From NCBI GenBank assembly GCA_016195815.1, contig JACPYX010000007.1, positions 124,001 through 188,000 of the forward strand: a DNA stretch of 64,000 bases, in the 5' to 3' direction. The position numbers and the translations under genes were made by a program. The notes beneath the pieces are model-generated. The model did no database searches, was not told the origin of the DNA, and saw nothing but the letters and a program-made list of their open reading frames with translations. This DNA is from Chloroflexota bacterium. Lineage in GTDB: Bacteria > Chloroflexota > Anaerolineae > Anaerolineales > Villigracilaceae. Position 1 is the stretch's first letter. The number at the start of each line of letters is the position of its first letter. Shown here in pieces: positions 7,748 to 15,770 of the stretch.

Positions 7748-9388
7748 ATGACTTTCCTTAAACGACATCCCGATATCATTGCCTCCGTGCTTCTGATTGG
7801 CGCCGTTCTTTTCTATGCGCTGCGTTTTATTAATTTTAATCTCCCGCCCTTTGAAGACGCGGCCATGCTCATGCGTTACGCCAACAATCTCGCGCGCGGA
7901 TATGGCATCGTTTGGAACATCGGCCAACATCCTGTGGATGGCGCGACCGATTTTCTCTTCATGGCGTCCGTTGCGGCGCTGATCAAGGTCGGCATTCCGG
8001 TTGGACGCGCAGTCCGGGCGCTTGGTTTCGGCGCGCACTTATTGACTGTCCTGCTTGTCTACTTTGTCAACCGCCGCATCTGGAAGGCGGGCGTCGCCGT
8101 TTCGTTCATCACCGGACTTTACCTCGCGGTTGGAACCGGACTCTCTTATGTCGCCGCGTTTTTTGGGACGCCATTCTTTGCCTTCTTTGCGGCTCTTACC
8201 TGGACCTTTGGCCTGCTTCTGATTCAAAAACAGAATCCGCCTTTTTGGCTTTCCCTGGCCTTCGCGTTCTCCGGCCTGATTACCGGATTGATCCGTCCTG
8301 AAGGAGTCATCCTGGGCGGGTTGATGTTGTTTGCGGTCGTTGTGATGAAAGGCTGGCGCGCTTCCCGTAAAATCATCGTCACGTTTGTGACGGTATTCCT
8401 TGTTCTAGGCGGGGCGTATTTCTTGTGGCGCTGGAATTATTTCGGCTATCCACTGCCGAATCCGTTTTACAAGAAGGGCGGGGGTGCGCTGTATTGGGAC
8501 TCGTTTTGGGAATCGCTCGGCAATCTTTTCCGCTTTGGCGGACCGTTCATGCTGGCGTTTCTGCTCGGCTTCCGTTCAAGTAAAACAACAAGGCAGACGA
8601 TTGCATTTTTGATTCCGCTCATTTTGTTCGCGGCGATGTTCATTCTCATCTCGAACGAGACAAACTTCGGCGGACGCTTTCAATACGCGCTTTGGCCGCT
8701 GGTGCTGATCTCGTGGTATCCGCTTGTGGAAGGCATCGGACGCGAAATTGGTTTTTCGTGGCCGCGCCCGGCTGAAGTCCGCGCGCGAAGCGTTTGGCTT
8801 GCAGTCGCGCTGGCGGCATCCTTCATGCTCGTCCTTTATTCTGTATCCCAGAAATGTTATCTCATCGCCGGCCAGCAATCCTGCGACCAGCCGATCGAGG
8901 GCGATGGACGCTACGAAATTGCTAAAATACTTGCAGACTATCAAGGCAAAGGATATGTGATCGCGACGACCGAGGCGGGACTTCTGCCGTTTTATTCGAA
9001 CTGGACGGCAATTGACGCCTGGGGCTTGAACGACGAATGGATCGCGCATAATGGCGAAATCACCGAGCCATATCTTGATCGCTACAAACCGAACCTGATC
9101 GTTTTTCACGCCTATTACTCGCCGCTTGTGCCGCCGAAACTGAATGAGAAGAATTTGTCACAGAATTGGTTTCGCATGACGATCACATTGAAGAATTACG
9201 CCGAGTCACGCGGTTATATTCTTGCGGCGGCCTTCGGCGATTCGCCGTACGACGCGCATTATTATTATGTGCGCCCTGATTTTGCAGATAGCGAAAAGAT
9301 AGTAAAGCAGATTTCATCTTTTTCCCGTTACACCTGGAGTCTGACCGGCAAGAAAGCCATTAACTACGCGGGTTATTCCGTCCCGTGA
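7748..9388 (+). CDS. Multi-pass GT-C-type membrane glycosyltransferase-like protein
   Basis: About 546 residues from the ATG at 7748; a GTG at 7742 overlapping the previous stop is also possible. About ten hydrophobic helices fill residues 10-380, followed by a soluble C-terminal domain of about 150 residues with several Trp/Tyr. In the first extracytoplasmic loop an acidic pair (FEDAAMLMRYANNLARG) is followed by WNIGQHPVDGATDFLF. This is the layout of polyprenyl-phosphate-sugar-dependent GT-C enzymes, where the loop-1 acidic residue is catalytic. The gene at 30196 has a similar N-terminal pattern. Acceptor and sugar cannot be told from sequence. No dolichol/undecaprenyl sugar synthase is adjacent. 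Confidence 0.7.
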   Translation: MTFLKRHPDIIASVLLIGAVLFYALRFINFNLPPFEDAAMLMRYANNLARGYGIVWNIGQHPVDGATDFLFMASVAALIKVGIPVGRAVRALGFGAHLLTVLLVYFVNRRIWKAGVAVSFITGLYLAVGTGLSYVAAFFGTPFFAFFAALTWTFGLLLIQKQNPPFWLSLAFAFSGLITGLIRPEGVILGGLMLFAVVVMKGWRASRKIIVTFVTVFLVLGGAYFLWRWNYFGYPLPNPFYKKGGGALYWDSFWESLGNLFRFGGPFMLAFLLGFRSSKTTRQTIAFLIPLILFAAMFILISNETNFGGRFQYALWPLVLISWYPLVEGIGREIGFSWPRPAEVRARSVWLAVALAASFMLVLYSVSQKCYLIAGQQSCDQPIEGDGRYEIAKILADYQGKGYVIATTEAGLLPFYSNWTAIDAWGLNDEWIAHNGEITEPYLDRYKPNLIVFHAYYSPLVPPKLNEKNLSQNWFRMTITLKNYAESRGYILAAAFGDSPYDAHYYYVRPDFADSEKIVKQISSFSRYTWSLTGKKAINYAGYSVP

Positions 9389-9409
9389 CAAATATTTATA
9401 GGAGTACTT

Positions 9410-9883
9410 ATGCCTGAAACCCCCACCATGCTTGTTGATAAATTGAAATCTGAAGGCGAAAAATATTCATCCTTTTATGGGGGCCTGACCGACGAACAGT
9501 GGAGGCTCGAAGTCTACACCGAAGGCGCGGTATGGACCGTTCGCAGCATTCTGGCGCACCTGGTGACCGCCGAACGCGCCTTCGTGAAGTTGTTCGAGAA
9601 TATCCGTCAGGGCGGGCCGGGCGCGGCGGAAGATTTTTCGATTGACCGTTATAATGCCAGCCAGCAGGAAAAAACGAAGGAATTGAACCCGCATGAATTA
9701 CTGGAGCAGTACAAATCCGTGCGGGCGCGGATGATCGAATGGGTTTCGGCGTTGACTGAAGCCGATCTTCAGAAAACCGGCCGTCATCCGTTTCTCGGCG
9801 TGACCACTTTGCGCGAGATGATTAAGATGGTGTATCTTCATAATCAAATCCATTATCGAGATTTGAAGAAAGTTATGGATTAA
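9410..9883 (+). CDS. DinB-family putative metal-dependent protein
   Basis: 157 residues, a four-helix bundle of DinB/YfiT type. Candidate metal ligands are the histidine in ILAHLVTAERAF (about residue 47) and those in YLHNQIHYRDLKKV near the C-terminus, matching the three-histidine site of the family. These proteins include thiol transferases (bacillithiol- or mycothiol-dependent), maleylpyruvate isomerase-like enzymes and damage-inducible proteins of unknown function. Nothing here decides between them. It has a good ribosome binding site (AGGAG, 9400-9404) and lies 21 bases after the membrane protein gene. Confidence 0.8.
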   Translation: MPETPTMLVDKLKSEGEKYSSFYGGLTDEQWRLEVYTEGAVWTVRSILAHLVTAERAFVKLFENIRQGGPGAAEDFSIDRYNASQQEKTKELNPHELLEQYKSVRARMIEWVSALTEADLQKTGRHPFLGVTTLREMIKMVYLHNQIHYRDLKKVMD

Positions 9884-9904
9884 GGCCCGCTTGAACTGCA
9901 AATA

Positions 9905-9934
9905 AAACTTTGCGGCCTTTGCGTGCTGCGCGGT
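9905..9934 (+). repeat. Short repeat related to the segment at 11089-11100
   Basis: The spacer before the aminotransferase gene contains AAACTTTGCGGCCTTTGCG. The 12 bases AAACTTTGCGGC recur at 11089-11100 in the spacer after that gene. Both look like remnants of a dispersed TTTGCGG-type repeat. Function is unknown. Confidence 0.4.
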
Positions 9935-9952
9935 TTAATCCCGAGGTGATTC

Positions 9953-11062
9953 GTGCAACTCCCTGATTTCAAACTCGAACGCTACTTTGCCAAATACGAA
10001 TTCACAACCGAATACTTGTTGTGCAGTTCGGACTGTGAATCCATGACCATCGCCGACTTGCTGGCGCTGGAGCCGGGCGCGGCCGAAAAATTTCAGCAGG
10101 TCTGGCTGGGCTACACAGAATCGCAGGGCAGCCCGACTCTGCGTAAAGAAATTTGCAAACTGTATGAAACGATTCAACCGGAGAATGTGCTGGTGCATTC
10201 CGGCGCAGGCGAGGCGATCTTTCTTTTTATGCACGCCATGCTCGACGCCGGCGACCATGTCATCGTCCATGCACCCGGCTATCAATCTCTGGCGGAAGTG
10301 GCGCGCGGTATCGGCTGTGACGTCAGCGCGTGGACGGCGCGCGAAGAAAATAATTGGGCGCTCGATCTCGACGAGTTGCCGAAACTTTTGCGCCCGAATA
10401 CGAAAGCCGTTATCCTCAACACGCCGCACAACCCAACCGGATATTTGATGTCCCGCGCCGACTTCGACTCGGTCAACCGCTTCGCGCGTGAAAACGGCCT
10501 GCTCCTGTTTTCAGACGAGGTCTACCGCGAATCGGAATATGACCCGGCGGCTCGTCTGCCTGCCGCGTGCGATTTAGGCGAATACGCCGTCTCGCTCGGT
10601 GTAGCGTCGAAAACCTACGGCCTGGCCGGCCTGCGAATTGGCTGGATCGCCACGCGCAACAAAAATATTTATCAACGCATGGCCGCGCTCAAAGACTACA
10701 CCACCATTTGCAATTCCGCGCCGAGCGAATTCCTGGCAGAAGTTGCCATGCGTCATCGCCTGAAACTCGCCGGACGAAACCTCGACATCATCAAGAAAAA
10801 TCTCACAATAATTGACAACCTCATCCAGCGTCACGCCGATTTGTTTTCATGGGTGCGCCCGCGCGCCGGCTCGATGGCCTTCCCGCGTTATCTTGGCGGA
10901 GATGTAGAATCATTCTGCGATGAACTGGTCCGCAAGGCGGGTGTTCTGCTTTTGCCCGGCTCGGTCTACGATGACGCCTCCAATCATTTCCGCCTCGGCC
11001 TCGGGCGCAGGAATCTGCCCGAAGCGGTTGCGCGGCTTGAAGAATTTTTGAAAGACAAATAA
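9953..11062 (+). CDS. PLP-dependent class I/II aminotransferase
   Basis: 369 residues from a GTG preceded by GAGGTG. Fold type I signatures are clear: NTPHNPTG at 156-163, SDEVYR at 187-192 (the Asp contacts the pyridine nitrogen), and the Schiff-base lysine Lys220 in SKTYGLAGLRIGW. The amino acid substrate is not evident. The short N-terminal arm and overall pattern resemble the group containing capreomycidine synthase (VioD-like) and uncharacterised aspartate-type aminotransferases. It could make or degrade an amino acid, and neighbours give no pathway. A 10-base-pair hairpin sits in the spacer to the next gene. Confidence 0.85.
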   Translation: MQLPDFKLERYFAKYEFTTEYLLCSSDCESMTIADLLALEPGAAEKFQQVWLGYTESQGSPTLRKEICKLYETIQPENVLVHSGAGEAIFLFMHAMLDAGDHVIVHAPGYQSLAEVARGIGCDVSAWTAREENNWALDLDELPKLLRPNTKAVILNTPHNPTGYLMSRADFDSVNRFARENGLLLFSDEVYRESEYDPAARLPAACDLGEYAVSLGVASKTYGLAGLRIGWIATRNKNIYQRMAALKDYTTICNSAPSEFLAEVAMRHRLKLAGRNLDIIKKNLTIIDNLIQRHADLFSWVRPRAGSMAFPRYLGGDVESFCDELVRKAGVLLLPGSVYDDASNHFRLGLGRRNLPEAVARLEEFLKDK

Positions 11063-11071
11063 CAGTGAAGC

Positions 11072-11102
11072 GCGCCGCAAAAAAACAAAAACTTTGCGGC
11101 GC
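11072..11102. repeat. Intergenic 10-bp inverted repeat
   Basis: GCGCCGCAAA at 11072-11081 pairs perfectly with TTTGCGGCGC at 11093-11102 around an A-rich loop. No T-run follows on either strand, so it is not a standard terminator. It shares AAACTTTGCGGC with the spacer at 9905 and is probably a repeat remnant or an mRNA-processing hairpin. Confidence 0.5.
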
Positions 11103-11122
11103 AAAAGATCCTCAGGAAAAAC

Positions 11123-12004
11123 ATGCAGCGTCTTCTAACCATTCTCCGCCTCTCACGCCCTCTCTATCTGCTCCTCGCGGCATTGACCTATGTCCTCGGC
11201 GCGGGGATCGCGCGCTATCTCGGCAATCCACAGGATCAACCTGTTTTTTGGCTTGGATTGTTTGCCGTTCTCATGGCGCAATTGACCATGAGTCTGCTGG
11301 TCGAAGTCTTTCGTCCGTTCAACGAGCCGATCATCGCAGAAGAAACCCGCGCCGAACGCAAAGCCATTCAGGACGCGGCGCTCTACGTATCTCTCTCTGC
11401 GCTAACCGGCGCGGGCGTGATCGCTTTTTTCTTTTTCCGCGACCACAGTCTTGGCGGCCCGTCTATTCTCTTCCTTGCGATTTTTCTTTTCATAGTAATC
11501 ATCTATTCCGTCCCGCCGCTTCGACTGGCGGCCAAAGGTTTCGGCGAATTCCTGCTTGCCATTCAGATTGCCTATCTCGCGCCGTCCATTGCGTTTCTTC
11601 TACAGGCCGGCAGTTATCATCGCTTGCTGAACGTCACGGCCATCCCGCTGTCCATGCTGGCTTTTGCGGCTTTCATCGCGCTTGATTTTCCCGGTTATTC
11701 CGAAGATATCAAATACGAACGCGGCACATTTCTTTCGCGCCTCGGCTGGGAACGCGCTGTCCCTCTGCATCACGCTTTGATCGTTGCCGCATATTTTCTT
11801 TTTGCCGCCGCGCCGCTTTTCGGCTTTTCCCTCAGCCTGCTTTGGCCGGCCTTCCTCACTCTTCCTTTCGCTTTCCTGCAAATTTATTTGCTGTACAACA
11901 TCGCACTCGGCGCGAAACCCATTTGGACTCTTTTGACCGCCAATGCGATTGCCCTCTTTGGCCTCACCGCTTATTTCCTGACGTTGACGTTTTGGCTGAG
12001 GTGA
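11123..12004 (+). CDS. UbiA-like prenyltransferase family membrane protein
   Basis: 293 residues, with about eight to nine hydrophobic helices as in UbiA/MenA prenyltransferases. The second aspartate-rich motif survives as DFPGYSEDIKYE (about 189-200), but the first, normally NDxxDxxxD, reads FNEPIIAEETRAERKA (about 71-86) and has no aspartates. The fold therefore looks like UbiA, but Mg-prenyl-diphosphate binding may be altered. Known family members attach prenyl chains to quinone precursors, heme or lipids. There is no quinone or heme A gene beside it. It starts at an ATG with weak AGGA upstream and ends four bases before the first MoeA gene. Confidence 0.65.
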   Translation: MQRLLTILRLSRPLYLLLAALTYVLGAGIARYLGNPQDQPVFWLGLFAVLMAQLTMSLLVEVFRPFNEPIIAEETRAERKAIQDAALYVSLSALTGAGVIAFFFFRDHSLGGPSILFLAIFLFIVIIYSVPPLRLAAKGFGEFLLAIQIAYLAPSIAFLLQAGSYHRLLNVTAIPLSMLAFAAFIALDFPGYSEDIKYERGTFLSRLGWERAVPLHHALIVAAYFLFAAAPLFGFSLSLLWPAFLTLPFAFLQIYLLYNIALGAKPIWTLLTANAIALFGLTAYFLTLTFWLR

Positions 12005-12008
12005 CCTC

Positions 12009-13283
12009 ATGCCCGAATTTCTGACTCTTCTCCCGCCAGACGAGGCGCGCGCGCTTTTGCTCTCGCATCTTTCCGCCCCCAAAGCGGACTCCGAGTTAAT
12101 AGACACGATCCACGCCCTCGGCCGCGTCACCGCTCAAGACATCCTCGCGCCGCATCCGTTGCCTGAGTTCCCGCGTTCGACGGTGGACGGCTACGCTGTG
12201 CGCGCCCGCGACACGTTCGGCGCGGCAGATTCATTGCCTGCCTATTTGAATCTGATCGGCGAAGTTCCGATGGGCGGTGAGCCTTCGTTTGAATTGAACG
12301 CCGGTCAATGTGCGTTGATCCACACCGGCGGCATGTTGCCCGACGGCGCGGAAGCGGTCGTGATGTTGGAACAGACACAATCGGCGCGTCCGAACGAAAT
12401 TGAAATTATGCGCGCGGTCGCCGAAGGCGAGAACGTGATCCGCGTCGGGGAAGATGTGGCCCAGGGACAAACGGTCATCCGGCGCGGGGTCCGATTAAGA
12501 CCCGCCGAAATTGGCGGGCTGATGGCTTTGGGAATCGTCCAACTGCAGGTCGTCAAAAAGATACGCGTCGGATTGATTTCGTCCGGCGATGAAGTGGTGG
12601 AACCGAGTCAACAGCCGCACCGCGGCCAGGTGCGCGATGTCAACGCGTACACATTGGCCGCGCTCGTGACGAAATTCGGCGGGGAGGCGGTGATGTACGG
12701 CATTGTGCCTGACGACATACGCGCGTTGAAAGAGACCGCCGCGCGCGCATTGAGCGAATGTGACGTTGTGATTATCACCGCCGGTTCGTCGGCCAGCACG
12801 CGCGACATGACCGCCGAGGCGATTGCATCGCTGGGCAAACCCGGCGTGCTCGTACACGGAATCAACACGCGGCCCGGCAAGCCGACAATTTTGGGCGCGT
12901 GCGCTGGCAAGGCTGTGATCGGGCTGCCTGGCAATCCCGTCAGCGCGCTGGTGAACGGATATTTATTCGTCGCGCCGGTGATCGAAAAATTATTGGGCCT
13001 GCCGCTCGATGCTTCGACAGGCTCAGCACCGCGCCCATCCGTGATGGCGCGCTTGACAGTGAACATCCCCTCGCAAGCAGGAAGAGAAGATTGGATTCCG
13101 GTGAAATTACTACCCTCTCCCACGGGGAGAGAGGCCGGGGGTGAGGGAGAGTGGCTTGCCGAACCCATCTTCGGCAAATCGAATCTCATCTTCACCCTCG
13201 CCGCCGCGCACGGATTGCTGCGCATCCCGCCGGACGCCACTGGAGTCAGCGCGGGTGAAGCAGCAGAAATAATGTTGTTATAA
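12009..13283 (+). CDS. moeA: Molybdopterin molybdenumtransferase MoeA
   Basis: 424 residues with the MoeA domain order: N-terminal domains with RSTVDGYAVRARD (about 54-66), the central MoCF_BD domain with ITAGSSAS and GKPTILG, the motif IGLPGNPVSA (about 306-315), and the C-terminal beta-barrel. MoeA inserts molybdate (or tungstate) into adenylylated molybdopterin to form active cofactor in the cytoplasm. Two short repeat-like segments lie in frame in the C-terminal part: DASTGSAPRP and SPTGREAGGEGEW, encoded by sequence of intergenic-repeat type (see 13013 and 13112). A second MoeA follows, so one copy may be specialised for another metal or enzyme. Confidence 0.92.
   Translation: MPEFLTLLPPDEARALLLSHLSAPKADSELIDTIHALGRVTAQDILAPHPLPEFPRSTVDGYAVRARDTFGAADSLPAYLNLIGEVPMGGEPSFELNAGQCALIHTGGMLPDGAEAVVMLEQTQSARPNEIEIMRAVAEGENVIRVGEDVAQGQTVIRRGVRLRPAEIGGLMALGIVQLQVVKKIRVGLISSGDEVVEPSQQPHRGQVRDVNAYTLAALVTKFGGEAVMYGIVPDDIRALKETAARALSECDVVIITAGSSASTRDMTAEAIASLGKPGVLVHGINTRPGKPTILGACAGKAVIGLPGNPVSALVNGYLFVAPVIEKLLGLPLDASTGSAPRPSVMARLTVNIPSQAGREDWIPVKLLPSPTGREAGGEGEWLAEPIFGKSNLIFTLAAAHGLLRIPPDATGVSAGEAAEIMLL
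13013..13031 (+). repeat. Dispersed TTCGACAGGCTCAG-type element inside moeA
   Basis: The sequence GCTTCGACAGGCTCAGCAC matches a short element that I know as common in intergenic DNA of many bacteria. Here it encodes part of a variable loop in frame. A weaker relative (TTTGACAGGCTCAGTAC) occurs at 51910-51926. Confidence 0.5.
13112..13151 (+). repeat. Palindromic repeat element in frame inside moeA
   Basis: CTCTCCC (13115-13121) and GGGAGAG (13125-13131) form a hairpin with a 3-base loop, followed by GGCCGGGGGTGAGGGAGAG. The whole resembles REP-like intergenic elements, yet it is read through in frame as about 13 extra residues. Confidence 0.6.
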
Positions 13284-13359
13284 ATAAAAATGATTTTTTG
13301 AATCACCCGAAATTAAGCAAATCATTGCTAAGTATTCTAGGCCAATGTAGACAAACGAC

Positions 13360-15396
13360 ATGTCTCTCTACCTCCACGACATCCCTCTCCCCGAAGCAAA
13401 GTCTCGTTTTGAGGCCGCGCTGAGAGACGCGAATCTCTGGCGCGTACTCGGGACTGAATCAATTCCGCTCGATGAAAACGCGCTGGGCCGCGTCTTGGCC
13501 GGGCCGGTTTGGGCGAAGATTTCATCGCCGCATTATCACGCCTCGGCCATGGACGGCTTCGCGGTCCGCGCAGAAGACACGAGCGGCGCGCAGCCGACGA
13601 CGCCACTGCAACTTGCTGTGATTGGTTCTTTATCGTCCACTGTCAATCGTCCATCGTCTGCTCGATACGTTGACACCGGCGATCCTCTGCCCGAATGGGC
13701 GGATGCGGTCATCCCGATCGAGAATGTCGAATCGCTCGACGCTGATGGAAATATATCGTCCGCCATTCGCGCTCCTTCGTCCATTCGCATTCGCGCCGCG
13801 GTCGCGCCGTGGAGTCATGTCCGCCCGATGGGCGAAGACATTGTTGCCACGCAGCTTGTTTTGCCTGCGGGCCATGTCCTGCGCCCTGTTGATTTGGGGG
13901 CGATTGCCGCGGCGGGACATCAGCAAATCGGTGTTGCCCGCAAGCCGCGCGTCGCGATTCTCCCAACCGGGAGTGAACTCGTGCCGATCGGATCGAAACT
14001 TCAAGCGGGCGACATCCTCGAATACAACTCGCTCGTCCTCGCCGCGCAGATCAAAGCGATGGGCGGCGAAGCGACGCGTTATCCGATCGTCAAAGACGAT
14101 TTCGATTTGATTTGTCAGCGCGTAATGGAAGCCGCGCAAGACCACGATTTGATTCTTCTCAACGCCGGCTCGTCCGCCGGCGCGGAGGATTTTTCTGCGA
14201 AGGTTGTCGAAAAGCTTGGAACGCTTCTCGTTCACGGAGTGGCGGTCAGGCCGGGACACCCGGTGATTTTAGGAATGGTGAAAAGGGAATCGGGAGTCGA
14301 GAGTCGAGAGTCGGATAACTTGGAACTTGGAACTTGGAACTTGACACCGATTATTGGCGTTCCCGGTTACCCCGTCTCTGCCGCGCTGACGATTGATATC
14401 TTCGTCGAACCGATTCTCGCAAAGTGGCTGGGTAGAAGGCCGAAGGAACTTCCGGTTGAAACCGCGCAACTCACGCGCAAGATCAATTCGCCCGCCGGCG
14501 ATGAAGATTATGTCCGCGTGGTGGCCGGCAAAGTCGGCGATAAACTTCTCGCCGCGCCGCTTTCGCGCGGAGCGGGAGTTATCACGTCACTTGTGCAGGC
14601 CGACGGACTCGTGGTTATCCCGCCCGGCGTGCAGGGACTCGAAGCGGGCGAGAAGGTCAATGTGCGTTTATATCGAAACAAAGCTGAACTCGAGCGCACG
14701 ATCTTTTGCATCGGTTCGCACGATCTCACGCTCGATCTCATGGCGCAATTTCTCGCCGAGCATGATCGCCGCCTCGTCTCTGCCAATGTCGGCTCGCAGG
14801 GCGGATTAATCGCGTTGCGTCGCGGCGAAGCGCATCTGGCTGGCTCACATCTGCTCGATCCCGTCACGGGCGAATACAACGTTTCATATATCCGCCAGTA
14901 TTTGCCGGATGTCCCGGTCAGAGTACTTGCGCTGGTTAAACGCGATCAGGGCTTGCTGGTGAGACGCGGAAACCCGCAGCGTGTAAAAACTCTGGAGGAC
15001 CTCACCCGGCCTCAGGTCCGCTTTGTGAACCGGCAGCGCGGCGCGGGCACGCGCGTCCTGCTCGATTATCATCTGTCCTTAAAAAAAATTTCTCCCGATT
15101 CGATTCGAGGCTATAATCAGGAAGAATATACACATCTCGGCGTTGCGGCGGCCATTGCTTCGGGCCGCGCCGATTGCGGACTTGGTGTCGCGGCCGCGGC
15201 CCAGGCGCTCGACCTGGACTTCATTCCGCTTTTTCAAGAAAGATACGATCTTGTGATCCCAAAGGAACATGCAGAGAGCAACTTGCTTGCGCCTCTCTTC
15301 GGACTTCTGGGCGGGCGCGGCTTCCGAGAGGCTGTTTCCAAACTGATGGGATACGATGTGTCCGTGATGGGCGCGCTGATTTTGGAGGACCAATGA
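13360..15396 (+). CDS. moeA: MoeA fused to a C-terminal periplasmic-binding-like (LysR substrate-binding/PBP) domain
   Basis: 678 residues. Residues 1-445 are MoeA (ASAMDGFAVRAED near 62-74, LLNAGSSAGAEDF, GVPGYPVSAAL near 332-342). Residues 450-678 are a PBP-like domain with SHDLTLDLMAQFLAE, NVGSQGGLIALRRGEAHLAGSHLLD and NRQRGAGTRVLLDYHL. Fusions of this kind are known in archaea and some bacteria. The second domain is thought to bind molybdate, tungstate or a cofactor precursor, but this is not proven. Three in-frame repeat stretches occur (13631-13658, 13754-13793, 14294-14343), the last adding roughly 20 residues just before the conserved GVPGYPVS motif. No good ribosome binding site precedes the ATG. 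The stop overlaps the next start (ATGA). Confidence 0.9.
   Translation: MSLYLHDIPLPEAKSRFEAALRDANLWRVLGTESIPLDENALGRVLAGPVWAKISSPHYHASAMDGFAVRAEDTSGAQPTTPLQLAVIGSLSSTVNRPSSARYVDTGDPLPEWADAVIPIENVESLDADGNISSAIRAPSSIRIRAAVAPWSHVRPMGEDIVATQLVLPAGHVLRPVDLGAIAAAGHQQIGVARKPRVAILPTGSELVPIGSKLQAGDILEYNSLVLAAQIKAMGGEATRYPIVKDDFDLICQRVMEAAQDHDLILLNAGSSAGAEDFSAKVVEKLGTLLVHGVAVRPGHPVILGMVKRESGVESRESDNLELGTWNLTPIIGVPGYPVSAALTIDIFVEPILAKWLGRRPKELPVETAQLTRKINSPAGDEDYVRVVAGKVGDKLLAAPLSRGAGVITSLVQADGLVVIPPGVQGLEAGEKVNVRLYRNKAELERTIFCIGSHDLTLDLMAQFLAEHDRRLVSANVGSQGGLIALRRGEAHLAGSHLLDPVTGEYNVSYIRQYLPDVPVRVLALVKRDQGLLVRRGNPQRVKTLEDLTRPQVRFVNRQRGAGTRVLLDYHLSLKKISPDSIRGYNQEEYTHLGVAAAIASGRADCGLGVAAAAQALDLDFIPLFQERYDLVIPKEHAESNLLAPLFGLLGGRGFREAVSKLMGYDVSVMGALILEDQ
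13631..13793 (+). repeat. TATCGTCC-type short repeats inside the second moeA
   Basis: TATCGTCC occurs at 13631-13638 and 13754-13761, each followed by degenerate copies of CGTCCAT/CATTCG. They translate in frame to Ser/Arg/Pro-rich stretches in a region where MoeA proteins normally vary in length. Confidence 0.5.
14294..14343 (+). repeat. Two tandem heptamer arrays inside the second moeA
   Basis: Three copies of GAGTCGA/G occupy 14294-14314. They are followed by three full copies and one partial copy of AACTTGG at 14317-14343. The arrays are read in frame as a GVESRESDNLELGTWNL-like insert. Similar GAGTCGAGAGTCG and AACTTGGAACTTGG strings are typical of intergenic repeats. Confidence 0.75.
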
Positions 15397-15761
15397 ACGA
15401 TGCAATTATCATTGACGACAATCGCTCAACGGCGGATGCCCTGCATCAGATGTTGACGGTTCTGGACATTTCGGCGCGTGTTGCGTATGGGGCCAGCCCG
15501 GCGATGTCTTTGTTGGGCGGTTTTACGCCCGGCCTGATCCTGCTCGATATCAACATGCCCGGTGTGGACGGACTCGAAATCCTGGCTTATCTTCGCCGCG
15601 AGCCGCGCCTGATTCCCATTCCGGTGATTGTGATCACGTCCGACGACCAGCCTGAAACTCGCGCGCGCGTAATGAAAGGCGGGGCGAATGCAATGATTAT
15701 CAAGCCTGCCACCCTGGAGTCGCTCGAAGAGAATTTGAAACAACTCGGCGTCATGAAGTAA
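15393..15761 (+). CDS. Stand-alone response regulator receiver protein
   Basis: 122 residues from the ATG at 15393, which overlaps the MoeA stop and has GGAGG upstream; a longer upstream reading would lie inside moeA and is rejected. It has one receiver domain and no output domain. Acidic pocket residues are Asp8 and Asp9, the phospho-acceptor is Asp52 in LLDINMPG, the switch residue is Ser83, and the conserved Lys104 is followed by Pro. Single-domain receivers act as phosphate relays or bind partner proteins. No kinase is adjacent, so its partner is unknown. Translational coupling to MoeA is curious but need not mean a shared function. Confidence 0.88.
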   Translation: MNDAIIIDDNRSTADALHQMLTVLDISARVAYGASPAMSLLGGFTPGLILLDINMPGVDGLEILAYLRREPRLIPIPVIVITSDDQPETRARVMKGGANAMIIKPATLESLEENLKQLGVMK

Positions 15762-15770
15762 AGCCTGTCT

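Noticed and set aside
15174-15392. Upstream extension of the receiver protein
   Set aside because: The extra residues are antisense-like Arg/Gly-rich sequence inside moeA; the ATG at 15393 with GGAGG is the better start.
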